Origin: Pseudomonadota bacterium
GTDB lineage: Bacteria; Pseudomonadota; Gammaproteobacteria; Steroidobacterales; Steroidobacteraceae
Assembly: GCA_023391335.1 (NCBI GenBank)
Contig: JAEWBG010000078.1
Coordinates: forward strand, 1 to 15,427
Length of the DNA stretch: 15,427 nt
Direction of reading: 5' to 3'
The number at the start of each line of letters is the position of its first letter. Position 1 is the stretch's first letter. Made by a program: the position numbers and the translations under genes. Shown here piece after piece: positions 1 to 7,068 of the stretch. The notes under the pieces are model-generated. The model did not search any database. It was not told the DNA's origin and worked only from the letters and a program-made list of their open reading frames with translations.

Positions 1-84
1 CCCGCTTCCCGCTTCCCGCTTCCCGCTTCCCGTTTCCCGCTTCCCGCTTCCCGTTTCCCGATCCACGATCCACGCTTCCCTCTC
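1..84. repeat. Heptanucleotide tandem repeat tract (CCCGCTT family)
   Basis: Eight complete 7-nt units fill positions 1-56. Six read CCCGCTT; the fifth and eighth read CCCGTTT. The 7-nt phase then continues with diverging units (CCCGATC, CACGATC, CACGCTT) to about 77. The tract touches the left edge and may extend beyond it. It lies upstream of dgkA and has no coding feature. Such short heptad arrays resemble the STRR repeats known in cyanobacteria, but function here is unknown. Confidence 0.9.
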
Positions 85-127
85 TTCAGTACACTACCAA
101 CCAAGACCTCCAGCGGGACGCCAAACA

Positions 128-487
128 ATGAAAAACTCGCGATTCCTCACGCGAATGCAATTTGCGCTTGCTGGCATCGGGAGCGCATTCAAAACCGAGA
201 AGAGCTTCCGCACTCAGGTTCTGGCGGCTGCGGCCGTGATCATTGCGCTGGTACTCATGCGTCCGTCCGCGGTGTGGTGGGCTTTGATCATCGGCGTGTC
301 CGCGTTGGTATTGGTCACCGAACTGCTCAACACCGCGATCGAGCATTTAGCTGATCACCTGCACCCGGAAGTCCACCCGCAGATCAAGATCGTCAAAGAC
401 TGTGCAGCGGGCGCGGTGCTCATTGCGAGCCTATGCGCAGCGGGGGTCGGCGCTGTGTTCGTTTACGCCTATTTTTTTGGGCGCTGA
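128..487 (+). CDS. dgkA: Diacylglycerol kinase (DgkA family)
   Basis: This small inner-membrane kinase phosphorylates diacylglycerol to phosphatidic acid, recycling the diacylglycerol released during envelope glycan modification. At 119 residues it matches the roughly 120-residue family size. An N-terminal amphipathic part is followed by three hydrophobic segments, about residues 30-45, 49-66 and 93-115. The family signature ELLNTAIE is at residues 65-72 and contains the two conserved glutamates. The KDCAAGAVLIA stretch (90-100) matches the conserved lysine-aspartate-small-residue motif before the third helix. The ATG at 128 gives a normal family N terminus, although the ribosome site is weak (GGGACG upstream). 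It converges on the PAP2 gene with only 7 nt between the stops. Recognition is confident. Confidence 0.95.
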   Translation: MKNSRFLTRMQFALAGIGSAFKTEKSFRTQVLAAAAVIIALVLMRPSAVWWALIIGVSALVLVTELLNTAIEHLADHLHPEVHPQIKIVKDCAAGAVLIASLCAAGVGAVFVYAYFFGR

Positions 488-494
488 TGCCGCT

Positions 495-1292
495 TCACTC
501 GAGCGAGGCGGAATACATCAACATCGCCCCGCCATCTGGAGTGGGCATGAGTTGGACATGTGCACGCCGTCGCCGCGCGTCTTGTTGGCTCATCACGAAG
601 TCAGCAGTCGAAATCCCCAAACCCGCTCCCGCGACAGTGTCGGATAGCCAGTGAACGTTTCCGCGTAGGCGCAAATAGACCGTGGCACCGCCGATGCCAT
701 AGCCGAGCGCGCGACGCAGCCATCGATAACGATCGTTGCCGCTCTCGGCGAGAACGGTACCGACTGCAAACGCCAGGCTCGTGTGCATGGATGGAAACGA
801 ATTACCGCTCTTGAACCAATCGCTCTTCTGGTCGGTGTCGTTGGGCCGTTCGCGGCGAAACGCGTACTTGAATACCGTCGAGCTGAACGCGGTCAGTCCT
901 GCCGCTTCGAACATCGCCCACCCTTCATTTTTGCCCTGCTCACTGCCGCTGAGTTCGGCGCCGGCCCACGTACCAGCCAGCACGAGTGCAGTGGGCACGA
1001 AATCTTTCATCGAACCTGGATCATTGCCCGGTTTTGCCGCATGCGATCGAACCACGAAATGATTCCGCACGTCGTCGTCATATTGATACGCAACGGCAGT
1101 GGTGCCCGCGAAGAACGCGAACTCGGTCCAGTCGCCTCGATCCCATCGCAGCGGCGCGGTCGTATAGCTCTTGAAGTCGTCCCAGGTAGTCTCGATCCGA
1201 GATTGCGCGTGGGCCGTAGAACTGCAGAGCGCGAACGCCGCCGCGAGCGATGCCAGAAATCGACGGCTGAGACGGCTTAATGAATAAGTCAC
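495..1292 (-). CDS. PAP2-family phosphatase, periplasmic
   Basis: A 265-residue phosphatidic acid phosphatase type 2 / acid phosphatase superfamily protein. All three catalytic motifs are present: K-x6-RP at residues 142-150, PSMH at 167-170 (usually PSGH), and R-x5-H-x3-D with R208, H214 and D218. His170 and His214 would be the general acid and the nucleophile. A signal peptide of about 29 residues ends in AHA-Q, so the protein is probably periplasmic or outer-membrane associated rather than a classical multi-pass enzyme. Known family members dephosphorylate phosphatidate, isoprenyl pyrophosphates or lipid A phosphates; the substrate here cannot be read from sequence. The start is a GTG at 1292, chosen because it gives an intact signal peptide. 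A hairpin terminator just upstream suggests it is transcribed apart from the actin/amidase operon. Confidence 0.88.
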   Translation of the reverse strand: MTYSLSRLSRRFLASLAAAFALCSSTAHAQSRIETTWDDFKSYTTAPLRWDRGDWTEFAFFAGTTAVAYQYDDDVRNHFVVRSHAAKPGNDPGSMKDFVPTALVLAGTWAGAELSGSEQGKNEGWAMFEAAGLTAFSSTVFKYAFRRERPNDTDQKSDWFKSGNSFPSMHTSLAFAVGTVLAESGNDRYRWLRRALGYGIGGATVYLRLRGNVHWLSDTVAGAGLGISTADFVMSQQDARRRRAHVQLMPTPDGGAMLMYSASLE

Positions 1293-1354
1293 GGCTACTT
1301 CTTCTTTGCTGAGCGTTTACGTAGGACGCTCGCATGGTACGAAATCATTCGGAC

Positions 1355-1381
1355 AAAAAAAGACCGGGCCAGGCCCGGTCT
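1355..1381 (-). terminator. Rho-independent terminator of the actin/amidase operon
   Basis: A perfect inverted repeat, AGACCGGGCC / GGCCCGGTCT around one A (1361-1381), forms a GC-rich stem of 9-10 bp. On the minus strand it is followed by seven T residues (the A run at 1355-1361). It lies 28 nt past the stop of the actin-like gene, so it most likely ends that operon before the PAP2 gene. Confidence 0.88.
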
Positions 1382-1408
1382 CTTCTTTGCGGCGAACTAT
1401 CTAAGCGA

Positions 1409-2473
1409 TCAACCGCGGCCTTCGGCCAAAGCTGCGACCAGCGCGCCTCGTGCCGTGGCGCTGAGCGGATCGCTTGCCATGCGAACTTCGGAGATTTGCA
1501 GCGGCAACGTGCGACGGCGCAGCGCCTTCTCGAAGCGATCACGGAAGCCGTTCGGCTTGGACGTGCCGCCTGCCAACACGATCGGCAATGCCTGACTCGT
1601 GCGCGGCAGCTTCTGCGAGTGCGACAGATTCTTGACCAACGCCTCGACGAGGTTCTCGATCAGCCGGTCGTAGTAGATGTGCAGCGCCTTGTCGATCTTG
1701 TCGGCACGTGGATGATTCAGATCCAGCGTTTCCTCTTTGATCGCCTTCACGCGCGTCGCGGGCTCGTGGACGACCGAACCGACAGAACTGTCGACAAAGT
1801 CGCCGCCCTGCGGAATGCTGAAGGTCAGCGATGGGATCGATAGATACGACAGCGCAACGTTGCACATGCCACCGCCGCACGAAATGCCGATGCCCGTGAA
1901 GCTTTCCTTGGCGAGTTCGGCGAGCACGACCGCCAGACCTTCATTGATGGCGAGAGCGGTGTAACCGCGATCGCGCAAATAGCGTTTCAGTGTTTCTTCG
2001 TGATACGTGATCTCGGCGCCCATGTCGCTCGAAGCGGCAGGAACCGAGAACGCGAGCAATTCGCCTGATGCGCGGGCCGGCGGAATCAGCGAACCCAAGA
2101 TGGTTTCAAGCACGTGCGTTGCTTGCGGTTCGCCCGGATTCAGAATGCCCTTCGCCATCGGGCGGCGCACTTCGGCATTGAACATGTGTGCGAATTGCTC
2201 GGACGCCGAGCCATAGACAATGAGCTCATCGCCTTCGCGGTAAAACGGAATCTTGCTCTGCTGCAGCGTGCTCTCGTGCAAGGACGAATACGGCACAGCG
2301 AAGAATGCATTGAGCTGCGCATCCGTATCCGAGCGGTTCGAATCGCCGCGTGCCGCGACCACCTTGCTCGTGCCCACATCGAGCCCGATACGAGTGCGTG
2401 TGTTGCCCGCGCTATACGTTGCGCCGCCCGCTGCGCTGCCCGTCTCTGCCGAAGTCTCGTTACGATCGTCCAT
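1409..2473 (-). CDS. Divergent MreB/FtsA-like actin-superfamily ATPase
   Basis: A 354-residue actin/Hsp70-fold protein without signal peptide or membrane helix. The five nucleotide-site elements occur in order: phosphate-1 IGLDVGTSK (29-37), connect-1 NEGLAVVLAEL (177-187), phosphate-2 GISCGGGMCNVAL (196-208), adenosine motif VLAGGTSKPNGF (299-310), and connect-2-like ATARGALVA (339-347). Length matches MreB (about 340-350). Phosphate-2 is odd: the usual Asp (DIGGGT in MreB) is replaced by Ser198 and the Thr by Met, so this is not housekeeping MreB and hydrolysis may be altered. The ATG at 2473 lies 4 nt after the stop of the upstream amidase gene, with a GAGG ribosome site across that stop, implying translational coupling. 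A cytoplasmic filament or scaffold that positions the membrane amidase is a reasonable inference. A non-polymerising actin-fold regulator is the alternative. Confidence 0.82.
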   Translation of the reverse strand: MDDRNETSAETGSAAGGATYSAGNTRTRIGLDVGTSKVVAARGDSNRSDTDAQLNAFFAVPYSSLHESTLQQSKIPFYREGDELIVYGSASEQFAHMFNAEVRRPMAKGILNPGEPQATHVLETILGSLIPPARASGELLAFSVPAASSDMGAEITYHEETLKRYLRDRGYTALAINEGLAVVLAELAKESFTGIGISCGGGMCNVALSYLSIPSLTFSIPQGGDFVDSSVGSVVHEPATRVKAIKEETLDLNHPRADKIDKALHIYYDRLIENLVEALVKNLSHSQKLPRTSQALPIVLAGGTSKPNGFRDRFEKALRRRTLPLQISEVRMASDPLSATARGALVAALAEGRG

Positions 2474-2477
2474 AGCC

Positions 2478-3890
2478 CTATCCTCGCTTGTCGGTGTGTC
2501 GTGTCACTTCATCTGCCACATTCTCGAGCGATGGGGCTTCTTGAACCCACTTTTGGTAGCGCAGTTGATGGTCGCGCTTGATCGCATCGAGAGTCATGCC
2601 CTTACTGCGCGCCTCTTCGGTGAGCAACTGTTCCGCGGCAATCAAACCGGGCCAACGCTCACCGACGGCGTGCAGAAATTCATCGTCATATCCGAATCCA
2701 AAAATTGCGATGCTCGGCAGCGGTTGCGCGTATTGATCCGGTAAACCGAATGCTTCGAAGGGGAAGCCTCGCGCCCAATCGCGGTGATAGCCGATCAATC
2801 GCTTGCTGGGATTTACGCTGGTGAGCCCGTGCGTTACGCACATTTCGGGCGCGATGGCGAATCGCTGGCGCAGCAGATTCGTGAGATTGCGCCCGGCAAT
2901 GAGTTGCGCTCGGGTGATCGGCAAGGTGCGCCCGCCATCCCACCGCGACTCGAACGAGACCCCCAGAAATGCCGAATTGAGATCGAGGTAGACCTCATCG
3001 TTGCGAGCCCAGATCGAACGCCCCGCGTGATTGGCGCGCGTTTCATCTTCGACCACTCGGTAGACGCGGCCGAATCGATCGATCAGATAGTTGTATGCCT
3101 GTTCGCGCCGCAGATATCGCAGCAGGTTCTCCGAACTCTTACGCAATTGCTGCTGGAAACCTTCTTCGAGCGGCCACAGATCGCTTTCCGAGGTGTGAAA
3201 CAGGATGCCCGCCGGTTTCGTATAAACCTCTTTCTGCAAGCCGCCTTCGCGACGATACACGTGATATTGGCGGGGCTTGCCCGCCACCGCGTAGCTCGTC
3301 TCGATACGCAGCCCATTGCTGTACAACTCCCACCCTGGCCCGCGATCGGCGAGCCAAATCGTGGAAGGCGTGATGCCCAACGTTTCTTGGGGAAGCGATT
3401 CCGCCACAGGCATCGCGGCCTCGGTGGACTCGGCGGCATCCGGTGGCTGGATCTCATTCTCAACTTTCAAGCTACCAACGGGCGCTTGCGGAGGCGGCTC
3501 GATCTTCACCGCGAGGCCCGCGAGCATCGCAGGGATGATGAGTACTGCTGCAACAACCGACCCCAACACCGTCCAGCGTGCCTTGCGACGTGCTGCCAAT
3601 GTCTCTTCACCGACCGCCTGCTTGGCGCCACCGTCCTGCAGCACCGAATCCAGCGCTTCCAGACCGCGCAATCGATACAACGCCTTACGAGCCGCTGCCG
3701 TCGGGAGCCTGCCGACTCGGGCTTCGTCCCCCGCATCCAGCGCAGAGCGCAGATAGCGCAACTTCACGACCGGATCGTCGATATCGTCCGTGATGCGCGA
3801 GAGTTCGGCCCCCATCTCGTGATTGCAGGCGTGCCGCTCGCGGCGATACGTCTCGCTGACGCGTTCGGGATGGAAACTGGCGGAGGCCAT
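2478..3890 (-). CDS. Membrane-anchored N-acetylmuramoyl-L-alanine amidase-like protein (Amidase_2/PGRP fold)
   Basis: A 470-residue protein in three parts. Residues 1-105 are polar and probably cytoplasmic. One transmembrane helix (about 106-128) follows the basic RRKAR stretch, giving an N-in/C-out topology. A Pro/Glu-rich linker (about 131-170) leads to a periplasmic domain resembling zinc amidases that cleave the bond between N-acetylmuramate and L-alanine in peptidoglycan. Candidate catalytic elements are His232 (ILFHTSESD), YLIDRFGRVYRVVEDE (268-283), NHAGRS (287-292), LGVSFE (309-314), His354 (CVTHGLTS) and GYHRDW (367-372). The third zinc ligand, Asp or Cys in better-known members, may be His369 or Asp371 here. 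A 90-residue C-terminal extension is unassigned. It is the first gene of a two-gene operon with the actin-like ATPase, so its cytoplasmic N terminus is a candidate docking site. Enzyme activity is inferred, not shown. Confidence 0.8.
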   Translation of the reverse strand: MASASFHPERVSETYRRERHACNHEMGAELSRITDDIDDPVVKLRYLRSALDAGDEARVGRLPTAAARKALYRLRGLEALDSVLQDGGAKQAVGEETLAARRKARWTVLGSVVAAVLIIPAMLAGLAVKIEPPPQAPVGSLKVENEIQPPDAAESTEAAMPVAESLPQETLGITPSTIWLADRGPGWELYSNGLRIETSYAVAGKPRQYHVYRREGGLQKEVYTKPAGILFHTSESDLWPLEEGFQQQLRKSSENLLRYLRREQAYNYLIDRFGRVYRVVEDETRANHAGRSIWARNDEVYLDLNSAFLGVSFESRWDGGRTLPITRAQLIAGRNLTNLLRQRFAIAPEMCVTHGLTSVNPSKRLIGYHRDWARGFPFEAFGLPDQYAQPLPSIAIFGFGYDDEFLHAVGERWPGLIAAEQLLTEEARSKGMTLDAIKRDHQLRYQKWVQEAPSLENVADEVTRHTDKRG

Positions 3891-4161
3891 CTTGCTACAG
3901 TGAATTCGAGATAGATAACGTAATGCGATGCCAGCGCTGCTTATGCCCTCATCCCCTTAAGGACGCAATAAGAAGAAAGCGGATACCGATTAGCGGATCG
4001 GCGGAGCCGCCGAGCGGTGCGCGCACCCCTCTTCCCCGCGCACGGACCCTCACTTCTCACCTTTACGCTGCTTCCAAGTTAGGATTGCCGGCAAAGCGCA
4101 TGGCATTGCGCACCTCCTGAACTCCATCACGCCCCCACTGCGAAGCCTCACGGCACGCCCA
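3891..4161. other. Divergent intergenic region with two adjacent perfect palindromes
   Basis: This 271-nt gap separates the minus-strand amidase/actin operon from the plus-strand flavin-protein operon and must hold both promoters unless transcription enters from outside. It contains TCGGCGG-AG-CCGCCGA (3998-4013) and the palindrome GGTGCGCGCACC (4016-4027), two bases apart. They could be operator sites or RNA hairpins. No T-run follows on the plus strand, so a plus-strand terminator is unlikely. No convincing -35/-10 pair could be assigned by eye. Confidence 0.6.
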
Positions 4162-4641
4162 ATGCTGCTCAACGATCAGATCCTCGAGTTTCTGCACCGG
4201 GCGGTATCGATTGTCACGTCATCCCGCAATGAACGGCTGGTTCCCTCGCTCGTACGCGCACGCGGATGGCGCGCAATCGGCTCCCCACCCACGCGGTTAC
4301 GAATTTTCGTCTCGAGTGCGGCGGCGGCCAGTCTGCTCGATGACGTTCGTTGCACGCAGCGGATCGCCACCACGTTCTCTCATCCGGGCACACATCGCGC
4401 GATGCAGTTCAAGGGAATGGATGCGGTGGTGATGGCCGTCGATAGCGAGGACACGGAAGCGATCGCACGGTATGTCGACGCTTTCGCAAGTCACATTGCG
4501 ACGCTCGGCTTCGAAGAACACTTCCTGCGCGCGTTCATAGATCCGCAACTCGGCGATGACGTAGCGATCGAATTCACGCCGACAGACATCTTCCAACAGA
4601 CCCCCGGACCGAACGCCGGTGCTCGGCTCGCGACGCCATGA
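4162..4641 (+). CDS. Pyridoxamine-phosphate-oxidase-like split-barrel protein
   Basis: A 159-residue soluble protein whose pattern fits the FMN-binding split-barrel superfamily (pyridoxamine 5'-phosphate oxidase-related). The start LHRAVSIVTSSRNERLVPSL (residues 11-30) matches the usual beta-strand pair, in which the small-molecule oxidase fold begins with 'values/denies' strands followed by a conserved Pro-Ser. Residues 64-90 (CTQRIATTFSHPGTHRAMQF and following) match the second half of the barrel. The C-terminal part contains an acidic helix, and the last residues are low complexity. The ATG at 4162 is kept because it aligns with the expected family N terminus, although no Shine-Dalgarno is visible. 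The stop overlaps the next gene's start (ATGA, 4638-4641), so the two are co-translated. Cofactor and substrate cannot be told from sequence; FMN, F420 or heme are all possible in this fold. Confidence 0.7.
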   Translation: MLLNDQILEFLHRAVSIVTSSRNERLVPSLVRARGWRAIGSPPTRLRIFVSSAAAASLLDDVRCTQRIATTFSHPGTHRAMQFKGMDAVVMAVDSEDTEAIARYVDAFASHIATLGFEEHFLRAFIDPQLGDDVAIEFTPTDIFQQTPGPNAGARLATP

Positions 4642-5978
4642 ACGAACTGACGCTCGATGCGATTCGCGATTGCTTCGATGGCGATATCCCTGCCGTCATC
4701 GCCACGTGCGCGCCCGATGGGACGCCGAACTGCAGTTTCGCGTCCGAAGTGCATTTCGTAGATGCAGAGCACGTAGGGCTGTCGTACCAGTTCTTCAACA
4801 AGACGCGAGCGAATGTGTTGGCGAATCCGTACGCATGCGTGATGGTGTCGCACCGCTATACCGCAGTGTCATATCGCATCGACGTGCAATATCTGCGCAC
4901 CGAAGAAGCCGGTCCCATATTTGAAAGCATGCGAGCGAAGCTCGCGGGCATTGCATCGCACACCGGCATGAGCGGCGTCTTTCGTTTGCAAGGTGCGGAC
5001 ATCTATCGCGTGCTCAAGATCTCTGCCATTGCGGGACGCGCATTGCCGACCCCGCCCAAGAAGAGCTTGCTTGCTGTGGTACGCAATTACTCGCAAGCCA
5101 CATCGCAGTGGAACGAGCTTGCGATGCTGCTCGAAGGCACGCTCGCGATGATCGAATCGCTGCTCGGCGTGCGTCATTCCATGATTCACTGGCTCGACGA
5201 ATCGGGCGAGCGTCTGTTCGCGGTGGCAAGTCGCGGGTACGCGCAGTCAGGCATCGGCTCGGAGGTTCAACTGGGCCAGGGCATTGTCGGTTCCTGTGCG
5301 CGCGCCTGTACCGCGATTCGCATCAAGCATGCGACGAGCGATTACACCTACGGCCGTGCCGTGCGCGAGAGCGTGCGTCAGAGTCATCTTGCCGATCGGC
5401 TCGAAGCGGAAATTCCGCAGCCCGGCCTGGTCTCTCCGGGCAGCCAACTTGCGGTACCGATTACCGCACGCAAACACCTATTGGGCGTGTTGTATCTCGA
5501 GAGCGAAGCAGAATCGCGTTTCGGGTACGACGAAGAAGATGCAGTCGTCGCGATCGCAGATCATTTAGGTCTGGCCGCGCAATTGCTGGAGCAGTCGGCG
5601 GAGCGACAGGATGTTCAGGCGCATCCGGCGCCAACCAAGTCCGAAGTGGCGGGCCGGCCGGTCACGATTCGTCATTACCGTGCGGACGACACGATCTTTG
5701 TTGGCGACGATTACCTGATCAAAGGCGTAGCTGGCGCGATTCTCTGGAAACTGCTGCGAGAGTACGAAGCCCAAGGCAAGCAGGAATTCACCAATCGCGA
5801 ATTGCGGCTGGACTCATCGCTCCCGTTGCCCGATTTATCCAGCAATCTCGAAGCGCGCTTGATCCTGTTGCAGCGACGTCTCGCCGAGCGCTGCGCATTC
5901 ATCGGCATTGAAAAAAGTGGGCGCGGCCGCTTTCGTTTGCGAATCGCGCGCCCACTGCAATTGCTCGACGCGAGCTAG
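4638..5978 (+). CDS. Split-barrel (PNPOx-like) / GAF / winged-helix-like sensor protein
   Basis: A 446-residue soluble multidomain protein. Residues 1-130 form a pyridoxamine-phosphate-oxidase-like flavin barrel: PAVIATCAPDGTPNCSFASE (18-37) is the classic opening, and FFNKTRANVLANPYACVMV (52-70) the next conserved stretch. Residues about 155-320 form a GAF domain, including the LGQGIVGSCARA helix start (212-223) and AVPITARKHLLGVLYLESE (272-290). Residues about 340-436 are helical, ending in a basic GRGRFRLRI strand, and look like a winged-helix output domain. No kinase, cyclase or GGDEF signature was seen. The architecture suggests a redox or ligand sensor that controls transcription or a partner. 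The gene overlaps the upstream split-barrel gene by 4 nt, so the two proteins probably work together. The C-terminal domain assignment is the least certain part. Confidence 0.75.
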   Translation: MNELTLDAIRDCFDGDIPAVIATCAPDGTPNCSFASEVHFVDAEHVGLSYQFFNKTRANVLANPYACVMVSHRYTAVSYRIDVQYLRTEEAGPIFESMRAKLAGIASHTGMSGVFRLQGADIYRVLKISAIAGRALPTPPKKSLLAVVRNYSQATSQWNELAMLLEGTLAMIESLLGVRHSMIHWLDESGERLFAVASRGYAQSGIGSEVQLGQGIVGSCARACTAIRIKHATSDYTYGRAVRESVRQSHLADRLEAEIPQPGLVSPGSQLAVPITARKHLLGVLYLESEAESRFGYDEEDAVVAIADHLGLAAQLLEQSAERQDVQAHPAPTKSEVAGRPVTIRHYRADDTIFVGDDYLIKGVAGAILWKLLREYEAQGKQEFTNRELRLDSSLPLPDLSSNLEARLILLQRRLAERCAFIGIEKSGRGRFRLRIARPLQLLDAS

Positions 5979-6234
5979 CATGGCGGCCAATGCGAAGAAT
6001 GCAAACCGGACGCAACGCAAAGCGCACAAGGAGATCAGAGAGGATCAAGAAAATCGACGAGCCAGAACATCAGATTCCACGGAGCTCGGCATTCTTAGGC
6101 GGCTGATATTCGTTCAACGCCTAACATCATTAGTACTGAATTCGATCTGTGTGTCCTTTGTGTTACGTCCGAGTCTTCGGTTTGATTCCGAATGCACATC
6201 CCTGTGCACGATTCAGATGTGGAAAACCAATGGG
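5979..6234. other. Convergent intergenic region with imperfect inverted repeat
   Basis: This 256-nt gap lies between two convergent genes. ACGCAACGCAAAG (6010-6022) is an imperfect inverted match (11 of 13) to 6156-6168. A short stem-loop, TTCGG-TTTGATT-CCGAA, is at about 6176-6192. No T-run makes it a convincing terminator. No gene is supported. Confidence 0.45.
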
Positions 6235-6951
6235 CTAGGCCTGCAGTGCACGCTGCAACTTGAACCAATCGCGCTCGCTTAGCACGTCCCGCGCCAGTCC
6301 CAACATTGCTTCATAGGCTTCGGGCGGTGCGCTTGCACGCATGCCAAGGAACACGTGCATGCGCTCCGTTGGATTCAAGTACGGCAACATCCAGCGCATC
6401 GAGAATGCCTTTTCCTCCGGCGGGACGGTCGCAAGTAGCGCGTCGTGGATAGCCATCAACTCACCATCCGTGTAACACGCCTCGAGCACGGACTGATTGT
6501 GCGTCTCCTCGATGTTCATGTGCTCGAAGTTCTCAGCAACGAAAACACCGAGCGCCGAATAGAGCTCATCTGCGAGACCGGCGCGTGCGGCGACCGGTGC
6601 ACCCCACAGCGCTGCAACCTGCGCTTGCAAGCGCGCGATCGCCTCAAGGTGCTCTACGTGATCATCTGCAGTATGGAGCGACGAGTCCGACTGGCGTGCT
6701 TCCAACGCGGGATGAATGAACTCGTTCTCGTGATGCACATGTCCGAGGCAGAACTCTAGCAACGCATCCGTTTGCCCGAGCGCCTGCCCCATCTCAGCGG
6801 CATCCTCGATGTCCATCCGCCCTACGCGTGCCAACGTATCCATCATCAACCCACGGATTCCCTTGTGAATCGCGCGATAGATCTGAAAGCGCGGCTGACG
6901 AGCGGCTTGAGTAGGTTCCGCCTGAGCGACTGTTGAGCTAACTGCGTTCAT
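6235..6951 (-). CDS. Hemerythrin-like (HHE domain) di-iron protein
   Basis: A 238-residue cytoplasmic protein with the histidine/glutamate pattern of the hemerythrin HHE cation-binding family. Candidate iron ligands are His29 (AIHKGIR), the HVHHENEFIH cluster (71-80, with His74, Glu75/77 and His80), His98 and His101 (DDHVEHLEA), and His144 with Glu148 (FEHMNIEE), spread across four predicted helices as expected for the up-down bundle. Family members bind O2 or NO or protect and repair iron-sulfur centres; the specific role here is unknown. The C-terminal 70 residues (MLPYLNPTERMHVFLGM and following) are an added helical part, so it is longer than minimal hemerythrins. The ATG at 6951 has a GGGGA ribosome site 5-6 nt upstream. 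It appears monocistronic. No obvious FNR- or NO-responsive operator was seen upstream. Confidence 0.88.
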   Translation of the reverse strand: MNAVSSTVAQAEPTQAARQPRFQIYRAIHKGIRGLMMDTLARVGRMDIEDAAEMGQALGQTDALLEFCLGHVHHENEFIHPALEARQSDSSLHTADDHVEHLEAIARLQAQVAALWGAPVAARAGLADELYSALGVFVAENFEHMNIEETHNQSVLEACYTDGELMAIHDALLATVPPEEKAFSMRWMLPYLNPTERMHVFLGMRASAPPEAYEAMLGLARDVLSERDWFKLQRALQA

Positions 6952-7068
6952 AAATTCCCCGAATTGATTTACCGCGACTTGCGGCGATGGGGAGAATCGT
7001 AGAAGCGGCGAGGACAGCCGTTTCCTAAATGAGAGGTAAAGGAATGCTAAAAGAACCTTAAAGAGCGG

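Noticed and set aside
1..84. Coding repeats or a phase-variable promoter for dgkA
   Set aside because: No open frame with homology runs through the tract, and it lies 40 nt or more from the dgkA start with no visible -35/-10 spacing dependence.
1409..2473. Housekeeping MreB
   Set aside because: No mreC or mreD follows, the phosphate-2 motif is divergent, and the partner is an amidase.
2784..3914. A 376-residue plus-strand open frame across the amidase gene
   Set aside because: It is antisense to a protein with recognisable amidase motifs and a membrane helix, is rich in Arg, His and Gln as expected of a shadow frame, and has no recognised domain.
5108..5911. A 267-residue plus-strand frame within the GAF protein gene
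   Set aside because: It is an alternative frame, rich in Arg and Ser, overlapping a gene with clear split-barrel and GAF patterns.
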